Source: Bdellovibrio sp. 22V
GTDB lineage: Bacteria; Bdellovibrionota; Bdellovibrionia; Bdellovibrionales; Bdellovibrionaceae
Length of the DNA: 64,000 bases
Direction of reading: 5' to 3'
Assembly: GCF_030169785.1 (NCBI RefSeq)
Contig: NZ_CP125854.1
Span: 3,100,001 to 3,164,000 of the forward strand
Numbering within the stretch: position 1 is the stretch's first letter; every line of letters begins with the position of its first letter. The notes under the pieces were generated by a model. It worked only from the letters and a program-made list of their open reading frames with translations. It had not been told where the DNA came from and did not search any database. A program made the translations under genes and the position numbers. Below are positions 52,672-62,144 of this stretch, piece by piece.

Positions 52672-53487
52672 CTAAGTCTCTTTAAATTCATAAGTCATGT
52701 CCCCTCTAACCGCAGAATAGCTAACAACTAACACGGCTATCGCTACGCCCGAAAAAGCACACAAAATTGCAAATAATAAGCTTTTTCCAGAATTACCGCT
52801 ATCTGTAGATTCAGTCTTCTCGATGCGAAACAAATTCAATCCACTAAGTGAAATTTTTCGAGAGGACAGATCTTCAAGGTCACTCCTTATTTCCGTTAGG
52901 GTAGTTAAATTGTCGGACTTAGCGTCGGCTTTTCTTTGGGCACCATTCTTTCTATTAAAGATCTCTTTTCTGGTCACTCGCATTTCTTGTGCTCGAAGCT
53001 CCGCAAGCTTTCTTTGAACCTCAATTTTTACCTTATCCAAAAAACGCTCAACGATACGTACCTGAAGCCTCCCTAGCACATCAACCGATGTGCTAGGGAG
53101 GCTCATAGAATTTTTGGTAAGAAAAAGATTATACTGTTTGCGATAAGGGTCATAATAACTTCGAATATCCAGCAAACCTGAATCACCCGTTTCCAATCTG
53201 ATTCTTTTTAAGTCATCGACGTTATAAAAAACTTCTCCGATTGTTTGACGAAGCAAGTCTCCAGCTAAGATCACTGTTTCATTATTAATCCATTTAATAT
53301 CCCATGAATTAATATAAATAATATCTTCATTGCTCTCGAGTTCATCATTCACCGAAAACGTAACTCGCTCAATTCGATTATCCGAGAGTAAATTAAAAGA
53401 AAATAAAAAGCCAAGTATGCCACACGTAGTTGCACAAATGAGGAAAAGCCATTTTCTATACATTAGAATACTAAGAATTTTACACAT
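52672..53487 (-). CDS. Wzz-like chain-length determinant, short
   Basis: The 271-residue protein has two transmembrane helices, near residues 13-33 and 233-256, around a periplasmic helical domain. This is the layout of polysaccharide co-polymerases (Wzz). The periplasmic part is shorter than usual and lacks a clear Wzz signature, so the family is inferred from topology and place beside wzx and wzy. Residues 129-141 are coded by a perfect inverted repeat (53066-53103). Confidence 0.65.
   Translation of the reverse strand: MCKILSILMYRKWLFLICATTCGILGFLFSFNLLSDNRIERVTFSVNDELESNEDIIYINSWDIKWINNETVILAGDLLRQTIGEVFYNVDDLKRIRLETGDSGLLDIRSYYDPYRKQYNLFLTKNSMSLPSTSVDVLGRLQVRIVERFLDKVKIEVQRKLAELRAQEMRVTRKEIFNRKNGAQRKADAKSDNLTTLTEIRSDLEDLSSRKISLSGLNLFRIEKTESTDSGNSGKSLLFAILCAFSGVAIAVLVVSYSAVRGDMTYEFKET
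53066..53103. repeat. Perfect 17-bp inverted repeat inside the Wzz-like gene
   Basis: Bases 53066-53082 and 53087-53103 are exact reverse complements, with AACC as the only loop. The frame stays open and codes for SLPSTSVDVLGRL. In RNA this would be a very stable hairpin. No T-run follows on either strand, so it is not a simple terminator. Confidence 0.9.
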
Positions 53488-53490
53488 GAC

Positions 53491-54174
53491 TTACGGCCTT
53501 TCGCCTTTGAGCATGCGTACGCCTGCTTGTTCAGCTTTAATCCAATCTTCTTCATAATCTATATCAATGGAAATACTAGATTCCATTTCAAAGGCGCCTG
53601 TTTTTTCTGTAAATAAGGACTTCTTTTGGATAAAATAATTGTAATTGGATATATAAATCGCTCCGTTTAGAACTACTAACTTATTCTCCGGGCTTTTTAC
53701 AGGAAGAAAATTTGTTAACTTTGTTAATAGTCCTTGTGATTCTATCGCGATATGGGAAATATTTTCGGAGCAAGGACGCACACTAACAATCTGCTCAAAT
53801 TCACTCTCATAAAAAACCTTAAGACACTCTGCAATATCCTTGCTGCCACGAAGTGGTGATGTTGGTTGCAACAGAATAATATTATCAAATTCATCTTTTA
53901 TCTTCGATATCACGTCCAATATCACTTCGACACTCGTTGCACCGTCTGTCGCCAGATGTCCTTCTCGCTCAATAAATGTAATAGACGGATATGAACTTTT
54001 CATATTGAGAATATCAATATCATCAGTAGTGACCACAACGCGTGATATTTTCTCAACCGCAATCGCTGCGTCCATGGTCCACTGGATTAATGGTTTTCCT
54101 AGAAATTTTCGTTTATTTTTTCCTGGAACTCTTTTGGAGCCAGCTCTTGCAGGTATTATTGCGAGGTTCTTCAT
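53491..54174 (-). CDS. CMP-nonulosonate cytidylyltransferase (LegF-like)
   Basis: The 227-residue protein has the CMP-sialic acid synthetase motifs IPARAGSKRVPGKNKR, PLIQWTMDAA, ILLQPTSPLRG and IDIDYEEDW. It activates a nonulosonic acid with CTP. With LegB, LegC, LegI, LegG and PtmE nearby the substrate is probably legionaminic acid or a variant. It starts 4 bases before the end of the PtmE-like gene region. Confidence 0.92.
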   Translation of the reverse strand: MKNLAIIPARAGSKRVPGKNKRKFLGKPLIQWTMDAAIAVEKISRVVVTTDDIDILNMKSSYPSITFIEREGHLATDGATSVEVILDVISKIKDEFDNIILLQPTSPLRGSKDIAECLKVFYESEFEQIVSVRPCSENISHIAIESQGLLTKLTNFLPVKSPENKLVVLNGAIYISNYNYFIQKKSLFTEKTGAFEMESSISIDIDYEEDWIKAEQAGVRMLKGERP

Positions 54175-54177
54175 GAA

Positions 54178-55230
54178 TTACTCACCAAAATGTCCTTCGA
54201 ACTCTGCCTGAGCTCTATGGAAATCTTCCAAGCGCCCAATATCGACCCAATAGTCTTTTAACTTGTAACATCGAACCGACTTATTCTCCTGCTTTAAAGC
54301 CGTAAATAGATTCGGCATATCAAAGAACTGTCCTTGAGGAATGTGTTTTAATGCTTCTGGTGATAAAATATAGATTCCAGCGTTTACAAATGTACGCTCC
54401 CTAGGCTTTTCTTCTATAGACAAAATATTATCACCGTCGACTCTAACTACTCCATACGGAATTTCAATATAATGCTCACGCACTACCATCGTTGCTGCTG
54501 CTCCCGTAAAAGAGTGAGCATCAAGCATTTCAGAAAAGTTCGCACGAGTTAAAATGTCACCATTCATTACAAAAAAAGGTTCTTTAGGAATATCAGGCAT
54601 AATTGAAAGACCTCCGCAGGTTCCAAGAGGTATATCTTCGTGTAGATATTCAATTGCAACCCCCCACTTCTCTCCATTTGCAAAGTATTCTTTAATCATT
54701 TCAGCGCGATAATTAACGACGAAGACGAACTTATAGAATCCGAGTTCGCTAAAACGCCGAACGATAGTTTCCAGTATGGGCCTACCCCCAACCTTCAAAA
54801 GAGGCTTTGGTATACTATCAGTGAGAGGACTTAACCTTTTTCCAAAACCTCCCACCATGAGAATAACTTTGTTTTCTCGCTTAATAAGGCCAAATAGCTC
54901 ATCTGAACCCTCAATGCGAACAACACGCCCAGTACTATCAAGTACTGGCAAATGACGAATTCGCCACTGACGCATTTTGGCCAACACCTCACTCCGAGAT
55001 AATCCTTCGGATATGGCCCTTGGACTTTTGTTCATTACATCGACAACCTTTTGATCCATATTGGGTGATTTCAAAAGTGCACGACGAATATCACCATCAG
55101 TTAATGCACCAACAAGCTTTCCCTCTTGGTTTAACACAAAACATATCTGCAATAGATTTTTATCCAAAATTTCCATCGCGCGACGAAGCGTATCCTGAGG
55201 TGATACAAAAATATCGGATGTAACTTTCAT
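54178..55230 (-). CDS. PtmE-like GlcN-1-P guanylyltransferase with CBS domains
   Basis: The 350-residue protein has two N-terminal CBS domains (GALTDGDIRRALL, RHLPVLDSTGRVV) and a nucleotidyltransferase domain with VILMVGGFGKRLSPLTDSIPKP. PtmE of Campylobacter has the same build and makes the GDP-glucosamine that starts legionaminic acid synthesis. This shows the GDP-linked route rather than the UDP route. CBS domains suggest control by nucleotides. Confidence 0.9.
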   Translation of the reverse strand: MKVTSDIFVSPQDTLRRAMEILDKNLLQICFVLNQEGKLVGALTDGDIRRALLKSPNMDQKVVDVMNKSPRAISEGLSRSEVLAKMRQWRIRHLPVLDSTGRVVRIEGSDELFGLIKRENKVILMVGGFGKRLSPLTDSIPKPLLKVGGRPILETIVRRFSELGFYKFVFVVNYRAEMIKEYFANGEKWGVAIEYLHEDIPLGTCGGLSIMPDIPKEPFFVMNGDILTRANFSEMLDAHSFTGAAATMVVREHYIEIPYGVVRVDGDNILSIEEKPRERTFVNAGIYILSPEALKHIPQGQFFDMPNLFTALKQENKSVRCYKLKDYWVDIGRLEDFHRAQAEFEGHFGE

Positions 55231-55248
55231 TATTAATCCACCATATTC

Positions 55249-56412
55249 TTATTTTCGATCATAAAACATTTTTTTAGGAAAGATGGTAAACTTCGTTGAC
55301 TTCAGAATTTCAACCATCTGTTCCGCAGCATTTCCAATTCCATACAAGGAGAAAGAACATGCACCGTGAGTCTCTTTAAAACGCACGGCCGCATTTATCG
55401 CATCAGAGATTTCATCAACGGTACCAGCGACGTTAAATATAGATTTGGCCATTTCACGTCCTTTTTGACGATCTCCTATATTTACAGTTGGAGTTCCAAT
55501 CGCAGGAGCCTCAATAATTCCGCTTGAAGAATTACCGGCAACAACACTTGCAATCTTTAAGAGAGACAAATAGCGTTTCATTCCGAGTGAGTAAACGTAA
55601 GCCGTCGTTCTTGAGTGAACTTTAACGAACTCTTCAATCTCTTTGTGAATCGCTTCATTCCCATGATCTGCATTAGCCCTTGTGAATACAACACTTGTAA
55701 TTCCAGCTTCAATTCTACTCTCTAAGGCCGTCAATAGAGCTTTAACTTGAGCATGATCTTTTTCAGGATTTAATGTTTCGGGATGATATGTGATCGCAAT
55801 GACCTCGGAGCGCAAGTCTATCCCGAGGATAGCTTCCATTTCCTTCTTTGAAAGTAGCTGAACATTTTTAATGTTATCGACGCCAAGTGCGCCTACATTA
55901 AACACACGATCCGGGGCTTCACCTAACGAAATGACACGTTCACGATATCGTTCCGTCGCTACAAAGTGAATGTATGAAAGTTTAGAAATACAATGGCGAT
56001 AAGCTTCATCCAAAGCGCCTTCCGTCACCTCTCCTCCATGTAGATGAACTATCGGAATTCCCAAGCCATTGCATGCAACTGCAAATGCAAGGGCTTCGAA
56101 CCTATCACCTAGAAGAATTGCAAAATCGGGTTTATCTGCAGCCAAAACTTTCGCAAAACTACTTAAAGCCTCAGCCATAATCCCTAGATGAAATATATCG
56201 ACAGAGTCCTCCATAATCACAGGAACTTGATAGAAAATAGGTATTTGTTGAGCTTTTATTTCGTCTACTGTTAGGCCATGCCCTTTTGACAAATGCGTAC
56301 CGGTAACAAAAAGCCTTAATTCAAATACAGGTTCAGATAGAAGACGTTTTAACAGGGGTGTTAATATACCAAAATCAGCTCGAGTGCTCGTAAAAACACA
56401 AACCTTATTCAT
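55249..56412 (-). CDS. Hydrolysing 2-epimerase (LegG/NeuC-like)
   Basis: The 387-residue protein starts at the ATG at 56412 (MNKVCVFTSTRADFGIL); the longer frame overlaps legI too far. It shows VTGTHLSKGHGLT, LLGDRFEALAFA, HLHGGEVTEGALDEAYRH and GNSSSGIIEAPAIGTP. It opens GDP-sugar at C1 and epimerises C2 to give the ManNAc-like hexose used by LegI. It overlaps the legI stop by 8 bases. Confidence 0.92.
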   Translation of the reverse strand: MNKVCVFTSTRADFGILTPLLKRLLSEPVFELRLFVTGTHLSKGHGLTVDEIKAQQIPIFYQVPVIMEDSVDIFHLGIMAEALSSFAKVLAADKPDFAILLGDRFEALAFAVACNGLGIPIVHLHGGEVTEGALDEAYRHCISKLSYIHFVATERYRERVISLGEAPDRVFNVGALGVDNIKNVQLLSKKEMEAILGIDLRSEVIAITYHPETLNPEKDHAQVKALLTALESRIEAGITSVVFTRANADHGNEAIHKEIEEFVKVHSRTTAYVYSLGMKRYLSLLKIASVVAGNSSSGIIEAPAIGTPTVNIGDRQKGREMAKSIFNVAGTVDEISDAINAAVRFKETHGACSFSLYGIGNAAEQMVEILKSTKFTIFPKKMFYDRK

Positions 56413-57418
56413 CGATGAGCTCGTTGATAGAATAATCCCTAGCAGCGGTCTTGCCAAGAAACTCGTACCATCGCATCGGAGATATGCCAGTTCCAGGTCT
56501 CAACACAGTCAAATTTTCTTCAGAGAACACTTCGCCTCTTTTAATATTTACTTTAGCCACGAGCGATTTACGAGCTACAGCTCTATTCTTAAACTCACTT
56601 TGCGTTGGTATTTTTTGAGAGACACCTAACGCCTCCTCAATATTTCGGATTGAAGTCACCATAGCCTTAAGCTCATGTGGCTCAAGAGACGCTTTGTGAT
56701 CTGGTCCTTCCATATTACGATCTAAAGTAAAATGTTTTTCGATAACGGTTGCTCCCAAAGCAACAGCCGCAATTGGAACCTCAATTCCCATTGTGTGATC
56801 AGAATATCCGACAGCAACACCTAAATCAGCTCCCAAAGTAGCCATTACATTTAGATTAACGTCAGACATCTTCGTCGGATAATCAGTATTGCAGTGAAGA
56901 ACGGTAATTTTAGACAGCGGAGTTCCCTTTGACGTGAGAACTTTTACTGCATCACGTACCTCGACAAGGTCAGCCATACCTGTTGACAAAATGATTGGAT
57001 CACCAGTAGCTGCCAACCTCTCGAGATATGGCAGGTTAGTGATCTCTCCACTTGGAATCTTCCAAATTCCCATTCCAAGAGTCTTAAGAAAGTCTAAACT
57101 TGCGACATCGAATCCTGTTGACAGAAACTTAATATTTTTCTTACGGCAGTGCTCTATGAGAGCATGATGATACTCCGGCTTTAATTCTAGTTTCTTCAGC
57201 ATGTTAAATTGACTTCCGCCGTTCATGCCAATGTTATTTTTTTGATACTCTGCCATCGGAGCTTCGCTTGTCACTAGTGTCTCCGCCTTGAACGTTTGGA
57301 ATTTGACGATGTCTGCTCCTGCTTCCGCAGCAACATCAATGAGCTTAATAGCCGTCTCGAGATCACCGTTATGGTTCACTCCTGCTTCGGCAATGATTAA
57401 CACTTTCTTCAACCTCAT
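56405..57418 (-). CDS. Legionaminate synthase (LegI/NeuB-like)
   Basis: The 337-residue protein has the NeuB TIM barrel (IIAEAGVNHNGDLETAIKLI, STGFDVASLDFL, GYSDHTMGIEVPIAAVALGA, EKHFTLDRNMEGPDHKASLE) and a C-terminal antifreeze-like SAF domain (RKSLVAKVNIKRGE). It condenses the 2,4-diamino hexose with phosphoenolpyruvate to the C9 nonulosonic acid. It overlaps the formyltransferase gene by 4 bases. Confidence 0.93.
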   Translation of the reverse strand: MRLKKVLIIAEAGVNHNGDLETAIKLIDVAAEAGADIVKFQTFKAETLVTSEAPMAEYQKNNIGMNGGSQFNMLKKLELKPEYHHALIEHCRKKNIKFLSTGFDVASLDFLKTLGMGIWKIPSGEITNLPYLERLAATGDPIILSTGMADLVEVRDAVKVLTSKGTPLSKITVLHCNTDYPTKMSDVNLNVMATLGADLGVAVGYSDHTMGIEVPIAAVALGATVIEKHFTLDRNMEGPDHKASLEPHELKAMVTSIRNIEEALGVSQKIPTQSEFKNRAVARKSLVAKVNIKRGEVFSEENLTVLRPGTGISPMRWYEFLGKTAARDYSINELIDE

Positions 57419-58299
57419 GATAGTCTGTCTCCAATTTTCAATATCTTTTGCTCTTCGGCTAGATGGATCTCGATAGAAGAATCTACAGTCTTAACAATGT
57501 ATCCTTTTTCCGTTTTACCAATCACAGAACCGGGAATGCCTTTAAAAGAAAGAACTTCTTTGCGCTGAAAAGCTTTGCTGATCTTAACAATGTCTTCGCA
57601 ATGTCTTGTGTGAGCCATCGGACCAGGTGCAGAAACAGCCCTAATAAAATTGAAGATATCACGACTGCTTTGATGCCAATTGATGAACTCATCGCCCGGC
57701 AGCCTACGCACACAATAGAAGCCTTCAGGATGAATTGACGCTTGAACAATTCGCTCATATGAGCCTTCACTAATTACCTTAAGCGCCTTAAACAATAAGA
57801 ATGCGCATTCATTTTGCGCAATCCGGAGCAAACTTCCGTAGTCATCTTCGTCACTAATAGGATATGTTTCCTGCAAAATGATATCGCCGGTATCAATACC
57901 CTCATCAACAAAGTGCACGGTAATACCAAACTCTTTCTCGTCGTTAATCAGAGCCCAATTTAAAATATTTCTGCCACGATAAAAAGGAAGCTTACCAGCA
58001 TGACAATTAATGACTCCTAAAGGAGGAATATTCAATATCTGCTTTTTAAATATCTGATTAAATGACATCGAGACGAAAATATCGCATTCATAAGATACCA
58101 AGTTGGAACGAAACTCTTCACTGTTGATTTTAGGATGCATCAAAACCGGGATTGAATTTTTTTCCCCCATCTCGATCAAAACCGGATCCCGTGCGTCAAA
58201 ACGCACACAGATAAATTTCACTTCAAACGCAGACGATGCAAAAATTAATTCCAAAGCTTTATGGGCCCAAGGACCGTCCGCAAAATATCCAATTTTCAT
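57415..58299 (-). CDS. Sugar N-formyltransferase
   Basis: The 294-residue protein has the N10-formyltetrahydrofolate transferase fold: the Asn98/His100 site in GVINCHAGKLPFYRGRNIL and the Asp motif DEGIDTGDIILQ, followed by a C-terminal FMT-like domain (about 200-290). It lies between legC and legI, overlapping both by 4 bases, exactly where an N-acetyltransferase (LegH) is expected. It probably formylates the 4-amino group made by LegC, which becomes the C7 nitrogen. Methionyl-tRNA formylation is unlikely in this context. Confidence 0.87.
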   Translation of the reverse strand: MKIGYFADGPWAHKALELIFASSAFEVKFICVRFDARDPVLIEMGEKNSIPVLMHPKINSEEFRSNLVSYECDIFVSMSFNQIFKKQILNIPPLGVINCHAGKLPFYRGRNILNWALINDEKEFGITVHFVDEGIDTGDIILQETYPISDEDDYGSLLRIAQNECAFLLFKALKVISEGSYERIVQASIHPEGFYCVRRLPGDEFINWHQSSRDIFNFIRAVSAPGPMAHTRHCEDIVKISKAFQRKEVLSFKGIPGSVIGKTEKGYIVKTVDSSIEIHLAEEQKILKIGDRLS

Positions 58300-59450
58300 A
58301 CATTCTCTCCGTGAACTCTAACGCTGCTTGGGATGTTCACGATTCGATCACCCAAACTTCTCGCTACGGTTAAATCGCCAGTATATGCTGACTTATACAT
58401 TGGCAAATCAGGCATCAGGTTCCAAATCGGTCTAGTCATTATCCCATTTTGATTTGTCTCCTGCAGAAACAAATCCCGTTCAGAGCGATCTTTTAAGAGT
58501 ATAGCATTCAGCCAATAGTTTGACTTTGCTAACTGAGGTTCAGAAAAAAACTGGATACCTTTTTTTGAAAAGTAATTTTTATAAATTTCAGCCGTCTCTC
58601 GTTTATTTAATATAAAGCTAGGAAGTTGTTCGAGTTGGCCAAATACAAGAGCAGCATTCAAATTTGGCATTCGATAATTAAAACCAATTTCGTCGTGATA
58701 AAACTCCCAAGCGTGAGGGACTTTGGCCGTGGTAGTAAGATGCTTTGCCCTTTTACCCAAAGCTTCATCATTTGTTACAATCATACCCCCGCCACCGGAA
58801 GTAATGATCTTGTTTCCGTTGAAACTGAAAACACCTATTCGCCCATAAAGACCGGTATGAACACCATCGTAGACACTTCCAAGGGACTCTGCTGCGTCCT
58901 CAAGAACCGGAATGCAAAAGGCGTCGCAAATTTTAACAATATCTCTGATTTTAACCGGATGCCCGAATACGTGCATAGGCATGCAAGCCCTAATACGTCT
59001 ATTCGTTTTTTTATTATAGCAAACACCATCTCGAATTTCTGCACAATCAGACAAAAATTGTTCCAAGGATGATGGCGACAATCCCAAAGTGTCCTCATCA
59101 CTGTCTAAAAAGATAGGATGAGCACCACAATATGAGATTGCATTTGGCGTAGCTACAAAAGTAAGCGCCTGTGTAACAACCTCATCATCGTTAGAGACGC
59201 CCAAAAGATGCAAAGCCGCATGTAGCGCCGAGGTTCCATTGCCTGTAACTACCGCTTTTTTTGCGCCGACGTACTTAGCGAACTCTACCTCAAAGCGATC
59301 AACAAATGCACCGACAGAAGAGACAAAAGTAGAGTCAATCGCCTCATTCACATATTTTTTTTCGTTTCCCTTGAAAACTGGTGCATGAAGAGGAATAAAT
59401 TGTTCATTGCCGTATAACTCTTTAATAAACCCGATAACGTCGCTAAACAT
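58296..59450 (-). CDS. LegC-like sugar aminotransferase
   Basis: The 384-residue DegT/DnrJ/EryC1 enzyme has TGNGTSALHAALHLLGV, the PLP Asp/Gln-containing DAAESLGSVYDGVHTG and the probable Lys in FNGNKIITSGGGGMIV. N-terminal VIGFIKELYGNEQFIPLHAP is typical for LegC. It transfers an amino group from glutamate to the C4 ketone of the LegB product. It overlaps the start region of legB's 3' end by 8 bases. Confidence 0.92.
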   Translation of the reverse strand: MFSDVIGFIKELYGNEQFIPLHAPVFKGNEKKYVNEAIDSTFVSSVGAFVDRFEVEFAKYVGAKKAVVTGNGTSALHAALHLLGVSNDDEVVTQALTFVATPNAISYCGAHPIFLDSDEDTLGLSPSSLEQFLSDCAEIRDGVCYNKKTNRRIRACMPMHVFGHPVKIRDIVKICDAFCIPVLEDAAESLGSVYDGVHTGLYGRIGVFSFNGNKIITSGGGGMIVTNDEALGKRAKHLTTTAKVPHAWEFYHDEIGFNYRMPNLNAALVFGQLEQLPSFILNKRETAEIYKNYFSKKGIQFFSEPQLAKSNYWLNAILLKDRSERDLFLQETNQNGIMTRPIWNLMPDLPMYKSAYTGDLTVARSLGDRIVNIPSSVRVHGENV

Positions 59451-60426
59451 TATAAATGTCTGCCTTATATTTTGCTAGATTTGAGGGGTTACAAAACCAT
59501 TCAACGGTCTTTTCTAATCCCTCTTCAATAGAAACTTCCGGCTTAAATCCAGTGATGGATTGAATAACAGAATTATCACACCACAACCTATGAACTTCTG
59601 AGTTTTTTGGACGAGTACGGTCGGCGTCATGCTGAATCCTAACGTCTGATTTCATTATTCTTCTAATAAGCTCGAACGTTTCACCTATAGATATTTCGTA
59701 ATTTGATCCAATATTGACGGTCTTCCCAACACAATTAGTAGCCTTCTCTAATGCTAGAAATCCTCTGCACGTATCGGTCACATAATTAAAATCACGAGTT
59801 GGAGTCACATCACCTAAACTAATTTCCTTTTTCCCAGACGCAATTTGCGCAATAATTGTGGGAATTACTGCACGAGCCGATTGACGAGGGCCATATGTAT
59901 TAAATGGTCGAGCAATTGTTAGAGGAAGACTAAAAGAATTGAAGAAGCTCATTGCCATAGCATCAGCGGCGATTTTCGAGGCGCTATAAGGAGACTGCGG
60001 TTGCAAAGGATGTTTCTCGTCGATAGGAACATACTGAGCGGTTCCATATACTTCACTCGTTGAAGTATGTATAACCCGTGAAACGCCAGCATCCATTGCA
60101 GCTTTGCAAATATTCAACGTCCCCGTGACATTGGTCTCAACATAACATTGTGGAGCAACGTAAGAAAATGGAATTGCGATTAAAGCCGCTAAATGGAAAA
60201 TCGTATCCATCCCTGTGGAAATTTCTTTGCAGAAAAAAGGGTCACGAATATCCCCAGATACAACTTCGAATTCATTTTTTAATGGGGACGAGTCCAACCA
60301 TCCCCACGAGTTAAAAGAATTGTATTGCGCTAGCGCGCGGACTTCATAACCTTCGGAAACGAGTAGTTCCGTTAAATGAGAACCAATAAAACCATCTGCA
60401 CCTGTTATCAGAACTTTTTTTGACAA
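59443..60426 (-). CDS. LegB-like GDP-sugar 4,6-dehydratase
   Basis: The 327-residue dehydrogenase has VLITGADGFIGSHLTELL, HTSTSEVYGTAQYVPIDE, SPYSASKIAADAMA and RPFNTYGPRQSARAVIP. I chose a TTG start at 60426 because GAGGAG lies 7 bases before it; the GTG at 60441 has no such site. LegB makes the 4-keto-6-deoxy GDP sugar for LegC. It begins the legionaminic set in the reading direction. The 95-base gap upstream shows no clear signal. Confidence 0.9.
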   Translation of the reverse strand: MSKKVLITGADGFIGSHLTELLVSEGYEVRALAQYNSFNSWGWLDSSPLKNEFEVVSGDIRDPFFCKEISTGMDTIFHLAALIAIPFSYVAPQCYVETNVTGTLNICKAAMDAGVSRVIHTSTSEVYGTAQYVPIDEKHPLQPQSPYSASKIAADAMAMSFFNSFSLPLTIARPFNTYGPRQSARAVIPTIIAQIASGKKEISLGDVTPTRDFNYVTDTCRGFLALEKATNCVGKTVNIGSNYEISIGETFELIRRIMKSDVRIQHDADRTRPKNSEVHRLWCDNSVIQSITGFKPEVSIEEGLEKTVEWFCNPSNLAKYKADIYNV

Positions 60427-60536
60427 AAGACAACTCCTCACTGAGCGGCAAATCTTATCTCCGCGGAATTCTTGAGTCTATTCAAAGCATTTAATGACTT
60501 AAAGCAATATCCATGACGTACAAAAATGGTGTCACA

Positions 60537-61328
60537 TTAGTTCGCAGGCAGTCTTCCTTTAGGATAGGCATCCAGCAGACTGTTGGGCGTTGCGTTAATT
60601 ATCTCAATACCAATACCTCTCGCAAGCTTATTCAACGCATAATGATGGTAGCAGACTTCCGCATAAAATTTTAATTCGTCGCCTAATGAGAGAGCTTTCT
60701 CATCATTCTTATTCTCATAAAAATGCTGCATTTTGTTTGAAGTAAACGAGTTGAAATCACAACCTACGAGATAGATGCGTTTAAAACCCATGTAGATGGC
60801 ACACTGTATGCAATGATTGATTACGTTAATCGACGCTGTAAAATTCTTTGTCATGTCGTAGTGAACACTTGAATCGACCAAAGCCTTTTGATTAAAGGTT
60901 ACAATTGCCTTACTACTTGTCATTGCGAAGCTTCTCAAGAAATCGCTTTTTAAACATTTACTTTTAAAAAGAAAAGTACACTGCGGGTATTTTTTGATGG
61001 CTTCCTTTGTTGCTGCAATTTCGCCCTCATAAAAAAGCTCATCTATCAATGCATAATAATCAGGCTGCAATGTGGGAAATGCATTACTTTTAAAAAAATA
61101 ATTAACGACAAAAGTGAAATGCCCTTTGGTCCCAGATACATCAAAACTCTTTAAAGATGGCCCGTTACCAAAAATTATACAGCTTTGCCCTTCGTGTTTA
61201 TTTTTATAAGACTCATTACGCTGCACAATCTTTCGCGCGGGAGATAACCAAAAAAGTAAATCAAGAACCGTGTTGTGTAATACTAGTATTGAGCTATCGA
61301 GGGTTTGTTTTATCAACTGTCTGTTCAT
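60537..61328 (-). CDS. GT42/DUF115-like protein, nonulosonate transferase candidate
   Basis: The 263-residue protein has a Rossmann-like nucleotide site [14 protein letters not shown] (about 50-63), a middle region with [19 protein letters not shown] and [15 protein letters not shown] (181-195). The same two blocks occur in GT42 sialyltransferases such as CstII (GNGPSLK and GYKEIYLSGIDF) and in DUF115 proteins. Next to a nonulosonic acid pathway, it is a reasonable transferase for that sugar. This is a motif-based guess. Its start overlaps the CatB-like gene by 35 bases. Confidence 0.65.
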   Translation of the reverse strand: MNRQLIKQTLDSSILVLHNTVLDLLFWLSPARKIVQRNESYKNKHEGQSCIIFGNGPSLKSFDVSGTKGHFTFVVNYFFKSNAFPTLQPDYYALIDELFYEGEIAATKEAIKKYPQCTFLFKSKCLKSDFLRSFAMTSSKAIVTFNQKALVDSSVHYDMTKNFTASINVINHCIQCAIYMGFKRIYLVGCDFNSFTSNKMQHFYENKNDEKALSLGDELKFYAEVCYHHYALNKLARGIGIEIINATPNSLLDAYPKGRLPAN

Positions 61329-61941
61329 GAAGCTTTCCTAAAAAAATTGAAGGCTCTTGGATATACGCAGCAAGTTTAGTCAATGTAGAATCGTCAAGAT
61401 TCCACCACTGGCTCTGAAGCAACCTAACTGACACATCGTCGGGAAATCGCCTACGGATCAGCTTTGCAGGCACACCACCCCAAATTTCATATGGAGGCAC
61501 ATCTTTGGTCACGACACTACCGGCCCCTATTACTGCTCCAGTCCCAATATTAACGCCAGATTTAATCACCACGTTCTCGCCGATCCAAACATCGTGACCT
61601 ATGTTTACGTGTGTTCTTGTCTTGAACTCATGAAACGAAAATTTAGTTTTGATTTGATCTCTATTCCTGTTAAAAACCGGGGATGTAGAAACCCAGTTTA
61701 TTGAGTGAGTATCCAATCCGAAAGAACATCCGTTTGCAATTGAACAGAAACTTCCGATTGTTGTGTCGACAGCTCGACATTCCATCCCAAGATAAGAGTG
61801 TCTACCCATTCTAGAGTTTATAAACTCAGAACCGGGGCCGACGCTTGAGCTTACATGAACCACGCTATTTTTGATGGCCCTCGGCTTAAGTTTCTTTAAA
61901 GCTTTGCAAAAATAATACTCTATCAGAATCAATATTTTCAT
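61294..61941 (-). CDS. CatB-like hexapeptide acetyltransferase
   Basis: The 215-residue left-handed beta-helix protein has [39 protein letters not shown] and [11 protein letters not shown], typical of xenobiotic/O-antigen acetyltransferases. It starts at the ATG at 61941; the longer frame runs into the divergent promoter region. It probably O- or N-acetylates a sugar of the repeat unit. It could also provide acetyl groups for the legionaminic route. Confidence 0.85.
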   Translation of the reverse strand: MKILILIEYYFCKALKKLKPRAIKNSVVHVSSSVGPGSEFINSRMGRHSYLGMECRAVDTTIGSFCSIANGCSFGLDTHSINWVSTSPVFNRNRDQIKTKFSFHEFKTRTHVNIGHDVWIGENVVIKSGVNIGTGAVIGAGSVVTKDVPPYEIWGGVPAKLIRRRFPDDVSVRLLQSQWWNLDDSTLTKLAAYIQEPSIFLGKLHEQTVDKTNPR

Positions 61942-62054
61942 AATCCTCAAGCCCCAGAAAACGCGTAAAAATGTTTTACGCAAAAGAGTTAATTCAAAAC
62001 AAACGGCGACCACATGGAAAGAGCAATTGCCCTGCGTCAGAGACATTACGCCCC

Positions 62055-62071
62055 TCAACGCCAAGCGTTGA
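62055..62071. promoter_or_regulatory. Small palindrome in the divergent region
   Basis: TCAACGC-CAA-GCGTTGA is a perfect 7-bp inverted repeat between the CatB-like and ligase-like genes, which are divergent and about 200 bases apart. It may be an operator. Nothing else is seen in this gap. Confidence 0.3.
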
Positions 62072-62144
62072 ATCGTAATTCAGAGTGCTATCGCTTTTAA
62101 AAGCCCTTACAACTACCCCTACCCAACAACGATTTAATTTGACT

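Noticed and set aside
60049-60069. Inverted repeat ATACTTCA/TGAAGTAT in legB
   Set aside because: 8-bp arms with a 5-base loop are expected by chance in a window of this size and there is no supporting context.
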